NCBI RefSeq assembly: GCF_000430025.1 | Contig: NZ_KE387020.1 | Location: forward strand, 401,471 to 465,470 | DNA length: 64,000 bases | DNA from: Flavobacterium suncheonense GH29-5 = DSM 17707 | Lineage (GTDB): Bacteria > Bacteroidota > Bacteroidia > Flavobacteriales > Flavobacteriaceae | Direction of reading: 5' to 3' | Part shown: in pieces, positions 8,821 through 17,202 of the stretch | How the letters are laid out: every line of letters starts with the position of its first letter | Numbering within the stretch: the stretch's first letter is position 1 | The notes under the pieces: generated by a model | The model's input: only the letters and a program-made list of their open reading frames with translations | The model's database searches: none | What the model was told of the DNA's origin: nothing | Translations under genes and position numbers: made by a program

Positions 8821-8828
8821 CGAATATA
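8821..8828 (-). promoter_or_regulatory. Probable -7 element for the S46 peptidase gene
   Basis: TATATTCG on the minus strand differs by one base from TAnnTTTG and leaves a leader of roughly 15 nt. A -33 TTG is not obvious. Confidence 0.35.
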
Positions 8829-8905
8829 ATTTTTTTCTGCTAACTGACTGAAGGTTATGCCTCGTAATTTTTTAGCGTTAAGAAAATTTTAACAAATATT
8901 GCACT

Positions 8906-8933
8906 AAAAAGAAAAACACTCCGGAGAGTGTTT
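8906..8933 (-). terminator. Intrinsic terminator of the hpt-adk-CNNM-obgE operon
   Basis: Stem AAACACTC/GAGTGTTT with a CGGA tetraloop, followed by a T-rich tail on the minus strand, immediately past the obgE stop. Confidence 0.8.
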
Positions 8934-8936
8934 CTG

Positions 8937-9947
8937 TTAATGGATTTCAGCGTTTAACATCTGCCAAAGCTTATCTTTTAATTCGGTTAGTCCTTGCTGG
9001 GCTACTGAGGAGATAAACATATACGGAATACCTTTAAATTCTTTGTCGAGCTGCTTTTTCATTTCCGCTTTGAGTTCGTCATCCAGCATATCGGATTTCG
9101 AGATAACCAGCAAACGGTCTTTATCCAGCATTTCCGGATTGTAGCGTCGCAATTCATCGATAAGAATGTCGTATTCTTTTTTAATGTCCGGCGCATCGGC
9201 AGGAACCAAAAATAACAAGGTCGAATTTCGTTCGATGTGACGCAAAAAGTAATGTCCTAAGCCTTTTCCTTCCGCAGCTCCTTCGATGATTCCCGGAATA
9301 TCCGCAATGACAAACGACTGAAAATCACGGTAGGCCACAATACCCAAATTCGGTTTTAAAGTGGTAAACGGATAATCGGCAATTTTGGGTTTCGCGGAGG
9401 TCAGCACGGACAGCAACGTCGATTTTCCGGCATTTGGGAAACCTACCAAGCCCACATCGGCCAACACTTTTAATTCCAGAATCACATCGGTTTCTTCGCC
9501 GGGCATTCCGGGTTGGGCATAACGGGGCGTCTGATTGGTTGCGCTTCTGAAATGCCAGTTCCCCAAGCCGCCTTTTCCGCCTTTTACCAGAATTTTTTGT
9601 TCGCCGTCTTCGGTGATTTCAAAAAGGATTTCTCCGGTTTCTGCATCTTTAACCACTGTTCCGAGTGGCACTTCGATGTATTTGTCTTCGCCATCGGCTC
9701 CGGTACTGCGGGAACTTCCTCCGTCTCCGCCGTGACCTGCTTTAATATGACGCAGAAATTTCAGATGGAACAGCGTCCATAAATTTTTATTCCCCACCAG
9801 TATAACATGGCCTCCGCGACCACCATCACCCCCATCGGGTCCGCCTTTTTCAATAAATTTTTCGCGGTGCAAATGCGAAGAACCCTTTCCTCCTTTTCCG
9901 GAAGCGGCATATATTTTAACGTAATCTACAAAATTCCCTTCTGTCAT
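8937..9947 (-). CDS. obgE: GTPase ObgE/CgtA
   Basis: 336 residues. The N-terminal Obg domain (about 1-158) is glycine-rich ([32 protein letters not shown]). The G domain has GFPNAGKST (G1), DIPGIIEGA (G3) and a G4-like SKSD. The variable C-terminal extension found in some Obg proteins is absent. Obg proteins bind the 50S ribosomal subunit and act in ribosome assembly and the stringent response. It is the last gene of a minus-strand run, 22 bp after the CNNM gene, and is followed by a terminator. Confidence 0.95.
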   Translation of the reverse strand: MTEGNFVDYVKIYAASGKGGKGSSHLHREKFIEKGGPDGGDGGRGGHVILVGNKNLWTLFHLKFLRHIKAGHGGDGGSSRSTGADGEDKYIEVPLGTVVKDAETGEILFEITEDGEQKILVKGGKGGLGNWHFRSATNQTPRYAQPGMPGEETDVILELKVLADVGLVGFPNAGKSTLLSVLTSAKPKIADYPFTTLKPNLGIVAYRDFQSFVIADIPGIIEGAAEGKGLGHYFLRHIERNSTLLFLVPADAPDIKKEYDILIDELRRYNPEMLDKDRLLVISKSDMLDDELKAEMKKQLDKEFKGIPYMFISSVAQQGLTELKDKLWQMLNAEIH

Positions 9948-9969
9948 TGTATCTTTTCCTCCTAATTAT

Positions 9970-11256
9970 TTATAATTCTTCGTCTTTTAGAACACGTACC
10001 AGAATTTTATCAATTTTGATGCCGTCCATATCCATCACTTCTAACTCCATTTTATTCCAGATAAGCTTTTCGCCCACTTTAGGAATGTAACTTAATTCCG
10101 TCATAATCAAACCGCTAACCGTTGTGACATCATAATCGTTGATTAAGTCATCCATATCGAAATACGTTAGGAAATCGTGCAAAGAATAATGACCGTCAAC
10201 CAGCCAGGTACCGTCTTCTCTGGCCACGAGCTGAAATTCTTCTTCATAAAACTCCGCAGCATCACCCACCAGGGCTTCCAGAATATCATTTAAGGTAATG
10301 ATTCCTTGTACCACTCCGTATTCATCGGTAACCAAAGCGTAATGCACTTTGGTGGTTTTGAAAATCTCCAATGCTTTATATGCCGAAGTGTGTTCGATGA
10401 AATAAACCGGTTCTTTGCTGATGGCTTTCAAATCAAAATTCCCGCTTTTCTCAAAGCTTAAAAACAGGTCTTTTAAAAGCACCACGCCCACAACATTATC
10501 GAGATTCTCTTCACAAACCGGATAGACCGAATGCAGTTCCTCTAATACTTTTTGTTTGGTTTCCGTTAAATTGTCTTCCAACGAAAGGTACATCACGGAT
10601 TTACGGTGAGTCATCAGGGAATTTACTTTTCGGTCGCCAATATGGAACACGCGCTCCACAATATCTTGTTCAATTTCCTGAACTTCTCCTACTTCAGTTC
10701 CTTCTTTAATGATGGCTTTAATTTCTTCTTCGGTTACTTTTCCGTCCGCAGTCGGCTTGATTTTTAACACGTCCAGCACAAAATCCGTTGAAGTGGTTAA
10801 CAACCAGATAAAAGGCGCTGTGATTACCGAAATCATTTTCATCGGAACGGCAACCGCTTTGGCAATCGTTTCCGGATAATTCAATCCGATGCGCTTTGGC
10901 AGTAATTCTCCTAAGACCAGTGAAAAATAAGTTAAGACCACAACCACAATCCCCACAGCAAGGCTTTGAGAATAGGGTTTCAGCATTTCAAACTGCTCTA
11001 AAAAAAGCTGAACGTTATCGGTTACTTTTTCACCACTGTAAATACCCGTCAGAATCCCGATTAAGGTGATTCCGATTTGTACCGTCGATAAAAATTTGTT
11101 TGGCGAATTGGCCAGATCCAAAGCTGTTTTTGCACTCGTGTTACCTTTTTTAGCGGCGGTTTCCAACCTGTTTTTTCTTGCTGAGATGAGTGCAATTTCC
11201 GACATGGAGAATACTCCATTGAGTAAAATCAGCAAGAAAATTATGACTATTTCCAA
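9970..11256 (-). CDS. CNNM/CorC-type CBS-domain transporter (hemolysin-like)
   Basis: 428 residues. The N-terminal DUF21/CNNM membrane domain (about 1-190) has SEIALISARKNRLE and LGELLPKRIGLNYPE. A CBS pair follows (about 205-335), then a CorC_HlyC C-terminal domain (about 345-425, LVDGHYSLHDFLTYF). The family is linked to Mg2+/Co2+ transport or efflux; older annotations call it hemolysin or TlyC. It lies 15 bp after adk and 22 bp before obgE, all on the minus strand. The family is certain and the ion is not. Confidence 0.9.
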   Translation of the reverse strand: MEIVIIFLLILLNGVFSMSEIALISARKNRLETAAKKGNTSAKTALDLANSPNKFLSTVQIGITLIGILTGIYSGEKVTDNVQLFLEQFEMLKPYSQSLAVGIVVVVLTYFSLVLGELLPKRIGLNYPETIAKAVAVPMKMISVITAPFIWLLTTSTDFVLDVLKIKPTADGKVTEEEIKAIIKEGTEVGEVQEIEQDIVERVFHIGDRKVNSLMTHRKSVMYLSLEDNLTETKQKVLEELHSVYPVCEENLDNVVGVVLLKDLFLSFEKSGNFDLKAISKEPVYFIEHTSAYKALEIFKTTKVHYALVTDEYGVVQGIITLNDILEALVGDAAEFYEEEFQLVAREDGTWLVDGHYSLHDFLTYFDMDDLINDYDVTTVSGLIMTELSYIPKVGEKLIWNKMELEVMDMDGIKIDKILVRVLKDEEL

Positions 11257-11271
11257 ATTTTAGAATTTTAG

Positions 11272-11844
11272 TTACAATTTGTCTATCACGTTACTCAAAC
11301 GTTCCGTTATTTCTGCGATAGAACCAATACCGTTTACGGCGTAAAATTTGTTTTGTGCTTTATAGTAATCCATTAAAGGAGCGGTTTTCTCATTATACTC
11401 CTGGTAACGGTTACGGATTTTTTCTTCGTCCTGATCGTCTGCCCTTCCGGAGGTTTTTCCGCGTTCCAGAATTCGTTGTACCAGCACATCGTCGTCGGCT
11501 TCTAAAGCTATGGTCGCGGTTACTTCCCAGCTTTTGCTTTTCAGAAAAGCATCCAGTGCGTCGGCTTGTGCCAGAGTTCTCGGAAAACCGTCAAACAAAA
11601 ACCCTTTCGAATCTAAATGTTTGTCTACTTCGTCCTGTAACATTTTAATGGTTACGCTGTCCGGCACCAAATCGCCGTTGTCGATGTAGCTTTTGGCTTC
11701 TTTTCCTAAAGCCGTATCGTTCTTCATGTTGTAACGAAAGATATCGCCTGTGGAAAGGTGCGTTAAATTGTATTTTTCTTTTAAAAATTCTGCCTGAGTT
11801 CCTTTACCCGCGCCCGGTTTCCCGAACAAAACAATGTTGATCAT
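11272..11844 (-). CDS. adk: Adenylate kinase
   Basis: 190 residues. The P-loop GKPGAGKGTQ lies at residues 8-17, the AMP-binding segment contains LSTGDIFR, and the core has GFPRTLAQADAL. The lid is short (ERGKTSGRADDQDEEKIRNR), without the zinc-finger insert of the 215-residue form. It converts ATP + AMP to 2 ADP in the cytoplasm. It lies 109 bp after hpt on the same strand and is probably co-transcribed with hpt and the CNNM and obgE genes. Confidence 0.96.
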   Translation of the reverse strand: MINIVLFGKPGAGKGTQAEFLKEKYNLTHLSTGDIFRYNMKNDTALGKEAKSYIDNGDLVPDSVTIKMLQDEVDKHLDSKGFLFDGFPRTLAQADALDAFLKSKSWEVTATIALEADDDVLVQRILERGKTSGRADDQDEEKIRNRYQEYNEKTAPLMDYYKAQNKFYAVNGIGSIAEITERLSNVIDKL

Positions 11845-11953
11845 TTTAAAAAGTTAAATTATAGTATGTTGTTTATGTTTATTCTTCATTTAAAGATTTG
11901 AAAAACACTGTCAAACAAGAATCTTTCAATTTATAAATCTTTTAATCTTTCAA

Positions 11954-12484
11954 TTACTTTAACTGATACACTTCCGGCAGATTTCTTCCCAAGCCGTCGT
12001 AATCCAGACCGAAACCTACGATAAAACGGTTTTCAATTTCGATACCAATATAATCAATTTTAATATCTTTTTTATACGCTTCGGGTTTTAAAAACAAAGT
12101 CGCAAATTTTAACTGCTTTAGGTTTTTAGCTGAAAAAAGTTTGTACAGTTCCTCCACCGTATTTCCGGTATCTACGATATCTTCAATAACCACAACGGTT
12201 CTTCCGGTTAAATCCTGATTGAGACCGATTAACTGTTTTACTTCGTGCGTGCTTTCCATGCCGTCGTAGGAAGCCATTTTGATGAAGCTTACCTCGCAAG
12301 GTTTTTTGTAGTGTTTCATAAAATCGGACACCACCATAAAAGCGCCGTTTAAAACACCGATAAAAACAGGAGTTTCATTCCCCATATCGTCTGCAACCTG
12401 TTTTGCCATTTTGGCTATAGCCCAATCCAGTTCTTCTGTCGAAATAAAAGGTACAAACTGTTTGTCGTGAAGTTGAATTTCCAT
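11954..12484 (-). CDS. hpt: Hypoxanthine phosphoribosyltransferase
   Basis: I place the start at the ATG at 12484 (MEIQLHDKQFVPFI), giving 176 residues, the usual size. The frame continues further upstream, but that part crosses the promoter and the divergent gene. The PRPP loop VVVIEDIVDTGNTV and the flanking FLKPEAYKKDIKIDYIG are diagnostic. It salvages hypoxanthine and guanine to IMP and GMP. A TATCTTTG -7 box at 12507-12514 with CTG 19 bp upstream supports this start. It heads the run hpt-adk-CNNM-obgE. Confidence 0.93.
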   Translation of the reverse strand: MEIQLHDKQFVPFISTEELDWAIAKMAKQVADDMGNETPVFIGVLNGAFMVVSDFMKHYKKPCEVSFIKMASYDGMESTHEVKQLIGLNQDLTGRTVVVIEDIVDTGNTVEELYKLFSAKNLKQLKFATLFLKPEAYKKDIKIDYIGIEIENRFIVGFGLDYDGLGRNLPEVYQLK

Positions 12485-12506
12485 CGTTAACTTATAGAAT
12501 AATTGG

Positions 12507-12536
12507 CAAAGATAATTATTTTTAGCTATGTGACAG
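12507..12536 (-). promoter_or_regulatory. hpt promoter
   Basis: CTG (one base from the TTG -33) is followed after 19 bp by TATCTTTG (-7, 12507-12514) on the minus strand. Transcription would begin near 12500, just upstream of the chosen hpt ATG. Confidence 0.6.
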
Positions 12537-12552
12537 GAATTATACTTATGAA

Positions 12553-12583
12553 TTGTCAATTCGGAATTTTCCCCTAATTTTAG
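12553..12583 (+). promoter_or_regulatory. Promoter of the HEAT-like gene
   Basis: TTG (12553-12555), 19 bp, then TAATTTTA, close to the Bacteroidota -33/-7 pattern. It predicts a start near 12590, which excludes the upstream TTG start codon at 12553 and supports the ATG at 12604. Confidence 0.55.
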
Positions 12584-12603
12584 TACCTCCAACGGATTTC
12601 CAA

Positions 12604-13137
12604 ATGACGACAAGCTTTACCGAACAACTGAGCAAAATCAACGCCAGTACCGAAAACCGAAACCGGATGCGGGATTTTGTCCTACAACATCCGGAAGTTT
12701 TAAAAGACCTGATAACCTTCGGAACCGACCTGAACAACAAAAACCATCACAAAGGCGTCTGGATTATCGAAATGCTGGCCGAACACCAAACCGAACTGCT
12801 TTTCCCCTTTGCGGATAAAATCTGTGAGACTATTTCCAAGTATAAAAACGATTCTGCGATAAGAGGCATGTCTCGGGTAGCTTATTTCCTTGGCACAACA
12901 AAATCCATAAAACTCACGGAATTCCAACACGAAAAACTGGTCGAAATCTGTTTGGACTGGTTAATTCGCGACGAACGCGTAGCCTGCAAAGTGTACGCCA
13001 TGAAAACCCTGCAGCATTTCGGCAAAAAAGAACCCTGGATTGCCGACGAATTAAAAGACATTGTAAGCCGCGATTACGCTTCCCAATCGGCAGGATACAA
13101 AGCTGCGGCCCGGGAAGTTCTCGGAAAAAGGCGATAA
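12604..13137 (+). CDS. HEAT-repeat-like cytoplasmic protein of unknown function
   Basis: 177 residues from the ATG at 12604 (MTTSFTEQLSKINA). The frame could be extended to a TTG at 12553, but that would begin within the -33 element. It is all-helical by appearance, with repeated helix pairs such as HHKGVWIIEMLAEHQTELL, IRGMSRVAYFLG and ACKVYAMKTLQHFGK, resembling HEAT/ARM repeats. No catalytic motif is seen. I recall homologues in Flavobacteriia sometimes being labelled adenylosuccinate lyase; nothing in this sequence supports that. It lies upstream of purK but separated by purK's own promoter. Confidence 0.7.
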   Translation: MTTSFTEQLSKINASTENRNRMRDFVLQHPEVLKDLITFGTDLNNKNHHKGVWIIEMLAEHQTELLFPFADKICETISKYKNDSAIRGMSRVAYFLGTTKSIKLTEFQHEKLVEICLDWLIRDERVACKVYAMKTLQHFGKKEPWIADELKDIVSRDYASQSAGYKAAAREVLGKRR

Positions 13138-13185
13138 CCGGTTCGTCATAATTCTAATTATCCCTTATCAACTGTCAATTATGCA

Positions 13186-13215
13186 TTGTTAATTATCAAG
13201 GGAATAGTATCTTTG
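13186..13215 (+). promoter_or_regulatory. purKE promoter
   Basis: TTG (13186-13188), 19 bp, TATCTTTG (13208-13215): a near-perfect Bacteroidota promoter. The -7 box ends two bases before the GTG at 13218, so that GTG cannot be the start codon and the ATG at 13239 is preferred. Confidence 0.8.
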
Positions 13216-13238
13216 CAGTGAAACAACAACACACTGAA

Positions 13239-14396
13239 ATGAATTATTTTTCTTCCGATTTCAAATTAGGAATTCTAGGCGGAGGCCAATTAGGAAAAAT
13301 GCTATTGGCCGAAACCCGCAAATTTGACATTCAAACTTACGTTTTAGATCCCAGCAGCGAAGCACCTTCCCAATTTGGTGCCGCTAAATTTTTCCGGGGC
13401 AATTTGATGGACTTTGAAACCGTGTACCAATTCGGGAAAATGGTCGATTTGTTAACCATTGAAATTGAAAACGTTAACTTAGATGCTCTGGATGCTTTGG
13501 AAGAAGAAGGTTTAAAAGTCTATCCTTCCCCCAAGACCTTGCGGCTGATTCAGAACAAAGGCCGTCAGAAGGATTTTTATGTAGAAAACAGCATCCCGAC
13601 TTCTGCGCATCAGCGTTTTGTTGACATCAACGACCTGAAAAAAGCGTTGGAAAACGACGAACTGGAATTCCCTTTTGTATGGAAATGCGCACAATTCGGT
13701 TACGACGGTAACGGGGTGAAAATCGTCCGTTCCACTATGGATTTAATCGATTTACCCGAAGTGGAATGCATCGCCGAACAAATGGTTCCGTTTAAAAACG
13801 AATTGGCCGTGATTGTTTCCCGAAGCGTGTCCGGAGAAATCAAAACCTATCCGGTGGTGGAAATGGAATTCCATCCGGAAGCCAATCAGGTGGAATATGT
13901 AATCTGTCCGGCGCGTATTGACGAAAAAGTGGCCGAAAAAGCACAAAAAGTCGCTTTAAAAGTATCGGAAGCCTTCAATCATATTGGTCTTTTGGCCGTT
14001 GAAATGTTCCAGACCGAAGACGATGAAATTCTGGTAAACGAAGTAGCGCCGCGCCCGCACAATTCCGGGCATTATTCTATTGAAGCGAGTTACACTTCTC
14101 AATTTGAACAACATATCCGTGCCATTTTAAACTTACCGTTAGGCAATACCGACAGTAAAGTAGCCGGAATCATGGTAAATCTGGTAGGGGAAGAAGGTTT
14201 TTCAGGCCCCGTGGTTTATGAAAACATCGAAAAAATCATGGCGATTGACGGTGTAACCCCGCACATTTACGGAAAAAGAGAAACCCGTCCGTTCCGAAAA
14301 ATGGGCCACGTGACCATCGTGAACGAAAACATGGCAGCCGCCCGAAAAATTGCCGAAGAAGTGAAGAACAGTATTCGAGTAATCAGTGTCCAGTAA
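13239..14396 (+). CDS. purK: 5-(carboxyamino)imidazole ribonucleotide synthase
   Basis: 385 residues from the ATG at 13239 (MNYFSSDFKLGILGGGQLGKM). The ATP-grasp enzyme shows the N-terminal GGGQLGKM loop, PSPKTLRLIQNKGRQKDF, and the metal/ATP site EMFQTEDDEILVNEVAPRPHNSGHYSIE. It carboxylates AIR with ATP and bicarbonate to N5-CAIR in purine synthesis. purE follows after 62 bp on the same strand and catalyses the next step. The start choice rests on the promoter position. Confidence 0.95.
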   Translation: MNYFSSDFKLGILGGGQLGKMLLAETRKFDIQTYVLDPSSEAPSQFGAAKFFRGNLMDFETVYQFGKMVDLLTIEIENVNLDALDALEEEGLKVYPSPKTLRLIQNKGRQKDFYVENSIPTSAHQRFVDINDLKKALENDELEFPFVWKCAQFGYDGNGVKIVRSTMDLIDLPEVECIAEQMVPFKNELAVIVSRSVSGEIKTYPVVEMEFHPEANQVEYVICPARIDEKVAEKAQKVALKVSEAFNHIGLLAVEMFQTEDDEILVNEVAPRPHNSGHYSIEASYTSQFEQHIRAILNLPLGNTDSKVAGIMVNLVGEEGFSGPVVYENIEKIMAIDGVTPHIYGKRETRPFRKMGHVTIVNENMAAARKIAEEVKNSIRVISVQ

Positions 14397-14458
14397 TTAG
14401 TTTTCGGAAAGCAGACAACATTTATAAATAACCAAATAAACGAATAACCTAACATACA

Positions 14459-14944
14459 ATGAATAAAGTAGCCATCGTAATGGGAAGTGTTTCCGACATG
14501 CCGGTCATGCAGGAAGCCATCGATATTTTAAAAACCTTCGGCATTGAAACCGAAGTCGACATAGTTTCAGCTCACCGCACACCGGAAAAACTTTTCGATT
14601 TCAGTAAAAATGCACACAACCGAGGTATTGCTGTAATCATTGCCGGAGCCGGTGGTGCAGCGCATTTACCGGGCATGGTCGCTTCGATGAGCCCGCTTCC
14701 GGTTATTGGCGTTCCGGTAAAATCCAGCAATTCCATCGACGGCTGGGATTCGGTTTTATCGATTTTACAGATGCCGGGCGGGGTTCCGGTAGCAACTGTA
14801 GCGCTTAACGGAGCCAAAAACGCCGGAATTTTGGCTGCACAAATCATCGGAAGCCATGACAAAAACGTTCTGAATAAAATGATTGATTACAAAGAAGGAT
14901 TAAAACAAGCGGTGCTGACGGCAGCGGAAAACCTTAAGAAATAA
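14459..14944 (+). CDS. purE: N5-carboxyaminoimidazole ribonucleotide mutase
   Basis: 161 residues, the class I PurE length. The signature MGSVSDMPVM is at residues 9-18, with SAHRTPEKLFDF and AGAGGAAHLPGMVAS following. It converts N5-CAIR to CAIR directly after PurK. It is second in the purK-purE operon and is followed 6 bp after its stop by an intrinsic terminator. Confidence 0.96.
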   Translation: MNKVAIVMGSVSDMPVMQEAIDILKTFGIETEVDIVSAHRTPEKLFDFSKNAHNRGIAVIIAGAGGAAHLPGMVASMSPLPVIGVPVKSSNSIDGWDSVLSILQMPGGVPVATVALNGAKNAGILAAQIIGSHDKNVLNKMIDYKEGLKQAVLTAAENLKK

Positions 14945-14950
14945 AAAGTG

Positions 14951-14978
14951 AAAAAGCGCTTTGTGGCTAGCGCTTTTT
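14951..14978 (+). terminator. Terminator of purKE
   Basis: 10-bp stem AAAAAGCGCT/AGCGCTTTTT with an 8-nt loop, right after the purE stop. Confidence 0.85.
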
Positions 14979-15120
14979 CGGGGTCCACAAAACTAATGGG
15001 TTACTATTAGTTGCTGTGTATCGTAATGTTATTTGGGTCAAAAAGGCGAGTAATTGACTCGTTTTCAGAAAACTTATCTCGTCAAAAATATAGTTTTTAC
15101 CGATAAACTGCAAATAAAAA

Positions 15121-17148
15121 ATGAATATTTTAACACAAAAATTCGTCAACAAGCATAATACCGCACCTTTTTCGCAAATTAAAATGGACGATTACCTGCC
15201 AGCCATCAAGGAAGGAATCGCCCAAACCCGTTCGGAAATTGATGCCATTGTAGCCAATCCGGAAACCCCAACTTTTGAAAATACGGTGGTAGCTTTGGAA
15301 TTTGCCGGTCAGACCTTAGATCGCATCACCAGCATCTTTTTTAATTTAAATTCGGCCGAAACCAGCGACCAAATGCAGAAAATCGCGCAGGAAGTTTCCC
15401 CTATGCTAACCGAACTGAGCAACGACATCACTTTAAACACGGCTTTGTTCGAACGAATCAAAACGGTTTACAATCAAAAAGACGAATTGGCGCTTTCTAC
15501 GGAACAAGCCATGCTTCTGGATAAAAAATACAAAAACTTTTCCCGAAACGGAGCGCTTTTACCAGAAAACAAAAAGGCTCGATTACGCGAAATCGACACC
15601 GAATTAGCCAAACTGAAACTGACGTTCGGCGAAAACGTATTAGCAGAAACCAACGCCTATCAGCTTCACATCACAAAAGCGGAAGACCTGAGCGGTTTAC
15701 CGGAAGGCACCATCGAAGCGGCCCGTACTTTAGCCAAAAGCCAGGAAAAAGAAGGCTGGATTTTCACTCTGGACATGCCCAGCTATCAGCCCTTTATCAC
15801 CTACGCCGACAACCGCGAATTGCGCAAAACCTTAGCTATCGCTTACGGCAAAAAAGGATTTCAGGACAATGCTTTCAACAACGAAAACAATGTGCTGCGA
15901 ATTGCGAATTTGCGTCACGAACGCGCTAATCTGCTGGGCTATAAAACCCATGCCGATTTCGTCTTGGAAGAACGCATGGCGCAAACCCCGGAAAAAGTGA
16001 AGGCGTTTTTAAACGATTTGCTTACCAAAGCCAAACCAGCCGCCGAAAGAGAATTCAAACAGCTAACCGCTTTCGCCGAAAAACAGGACGGCATTACGCA
16101 ACTGGAAAAATGGGATGGTGCGTATTATTCCGAAAAACTGCGTCAGGAACTGTTCAATCTGGACGATGAAAAACTGAAACCTTATTTCAAACTGGAAAAC
16201 GTGCAGCACGGCGCTTTTGAAGTCGCTAATAAACTCTTCGGATTAACCTTTACCGAAGTGTTCGACATCGACAAATACCACGAAGACGTTCATACCTTTG
16301 AAGTAACCGATGAAAAAGGCGAATTGGTTGCGATTTTCTACTCCGATTTCTTTCCGAGAAAGGGAAAACGAAACGGTGCCTGGATGACGTCCTTCAAGCC
16401 GCAATATGTGAAAGACGGCGTAAACGAACGTCCGCATGTGTCCATCGTTTGCAATTTCACCAAACCGACGGAAACCAAGCCTTCTTTGTTGACTTTTAAC
16501 GAAGTGACGACCTTGTTTCATGAATTTGGTCACGCGTTGCACGGCATGTTGGCCAATACAACTTATCCGAGTTTATCGGGAACTTCCGTGTACTGGGATT
16601 TTGTGGAACTGCCGAGTCAGGTGATGGAAAACTGGTGTTACGAACCGGAAGCTTTGGCGTTGTTTGCGCATCATTACGAAACCGGTGAAATCATTCCACA
16701 GGAATATGTAGATAAAATCAAGGAAAGCGCAAGCTTTTTAGAAGGTATGGCGACTTTGCGGCAATTGAGCTTCGGTTTACTGGACATGGATTTTCACGGC
16801 GCTGATTCTTCAGGCATCACCAACGTAAAAGCATTCGAGAAAAAGTCGATGGAAAACACGGCTTTGTATCCGGATGTGGCGGAAAACTGCATGAGTGTTT
16901 CTTTTTCGCATATTTTTCAGGGCGGCTATTCCTCAGGCTATTACAGCTACAAATGGGCGGAAGTTTTGGATGCCGATGCGTTCGCTTATTTTCAGGAAAA
17001 TGGCATTTTCAATAAAGAAGTGGCCGATAAATTCAAAGATTACGTACTTTCACAAGGCGGAACCGATCATCCGATGACCTTGTACAAAAAATTCAGAGGT
17101 CAGGAACCGAAACCGGAAGCGCTTTTGAAACGTGCAGGATTACTATAA
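15121..17148 (+). CDS. M3 family metallopeptidase (oligopeptidase A / Dcp-like)
   Basis: 675 residues with the M3 zinc motif HEFGH at 467-471 inside LFHEFGHALHGML, and a downstream DFVELPSQVMENW segment that supplies the glutamate ligand. Features such as YEPEALALFAHHYETGE lean towards PrlC (oligopeptidase A) rather than Dcp. No signal peptide is present, so it is likely a cytoplasmic peptidase for short peptides. It is monocistronic with its own terminator. The 142 bp upstream (14979-15120) show no clear promoter consensus. Confidence 0.9.
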   Translation: MNILTQKFVNKHNTAPFSQIKMDDYLPAIKEGIAQTRSEIDAIVANPETPTFENTVVALEFAGQTLDRITSIFFNLNSAETSDQMQKIAQEVSPMLTELSNDITLNTALFERIKTVYNQKDELALSTEQAMLLDKKYKNFSRNGALLPENKKARLREIDTELAKLKLTFGENVLAETNAYQLHITKAEDLSGLPEGTIEAARTLAKSQEKEGWIFTLDMPSYQPFITYADNRELRKTLAIAYGKKGFQDNAFNNENNVLRIANLRHERANLLGYKTHADFVLEERMAQTPEKVKAFLNDLLTKAKPAAEREFKQLTAFAEKQDGITQLEKWDGAYYSEKLRQELFNLDDEKLKPYFKLENVQHGAFEVANKLFGLTFTEVFDIDKYHEDVHTFEVTDEKGELVAIFYSDFFPRKGKRNGAWMTSFKPQYVKDGVNERPHVSIVCNFTKPTETKPSLLTFNEVTTLFHEFGHALHGMLANTTYPSLSGTSVYWDFVELPSQVMENWCYEPEALALFAHHYETGEIIPQEYVDKIKESASFLEGMATLRQLSFGLLDMDFHGADSSGITNVKAFEKKSMENTALYPDVAENCMSVSFSHIFQGGYSSGYYSYKWAEVLDADAFAYFQENGIFNKEVADKFKDYVLSQGGTDHPMTLYKKFRGQEPKPEALLKRAGLL

Positions 17149-17149
17149 C

Positions 17150-17186
17150 AAAAAAGAGGCTGTCCGTAAAAGACAACCTCTTTTTT
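17150..17186. terminator. Bidirectional terminator between M3 peptidase and antiporter genes
   Basis: Stem AAAAAAGAGG/CCTCTTTTTT extended by TGTC/GACA, with A and T runs on both flanks, so it can serve both convergent genes. Confidence 0.85.
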
Positions 17187-17202
17187 ATGCTTTATTTTTC
17201 AA

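Noticed and set aside
12485..12613. Longer start for hpt, adding about 43 residues
   Set aside because: The extension crosses a good -7 box and the divergent gene's start, and does not resemble the family.
13218..13238. GTG start for purK
   Set aside because: It lies 3 bases after the -7 box, at the predicted transcription start; the ATG at 13239 matches the family start.
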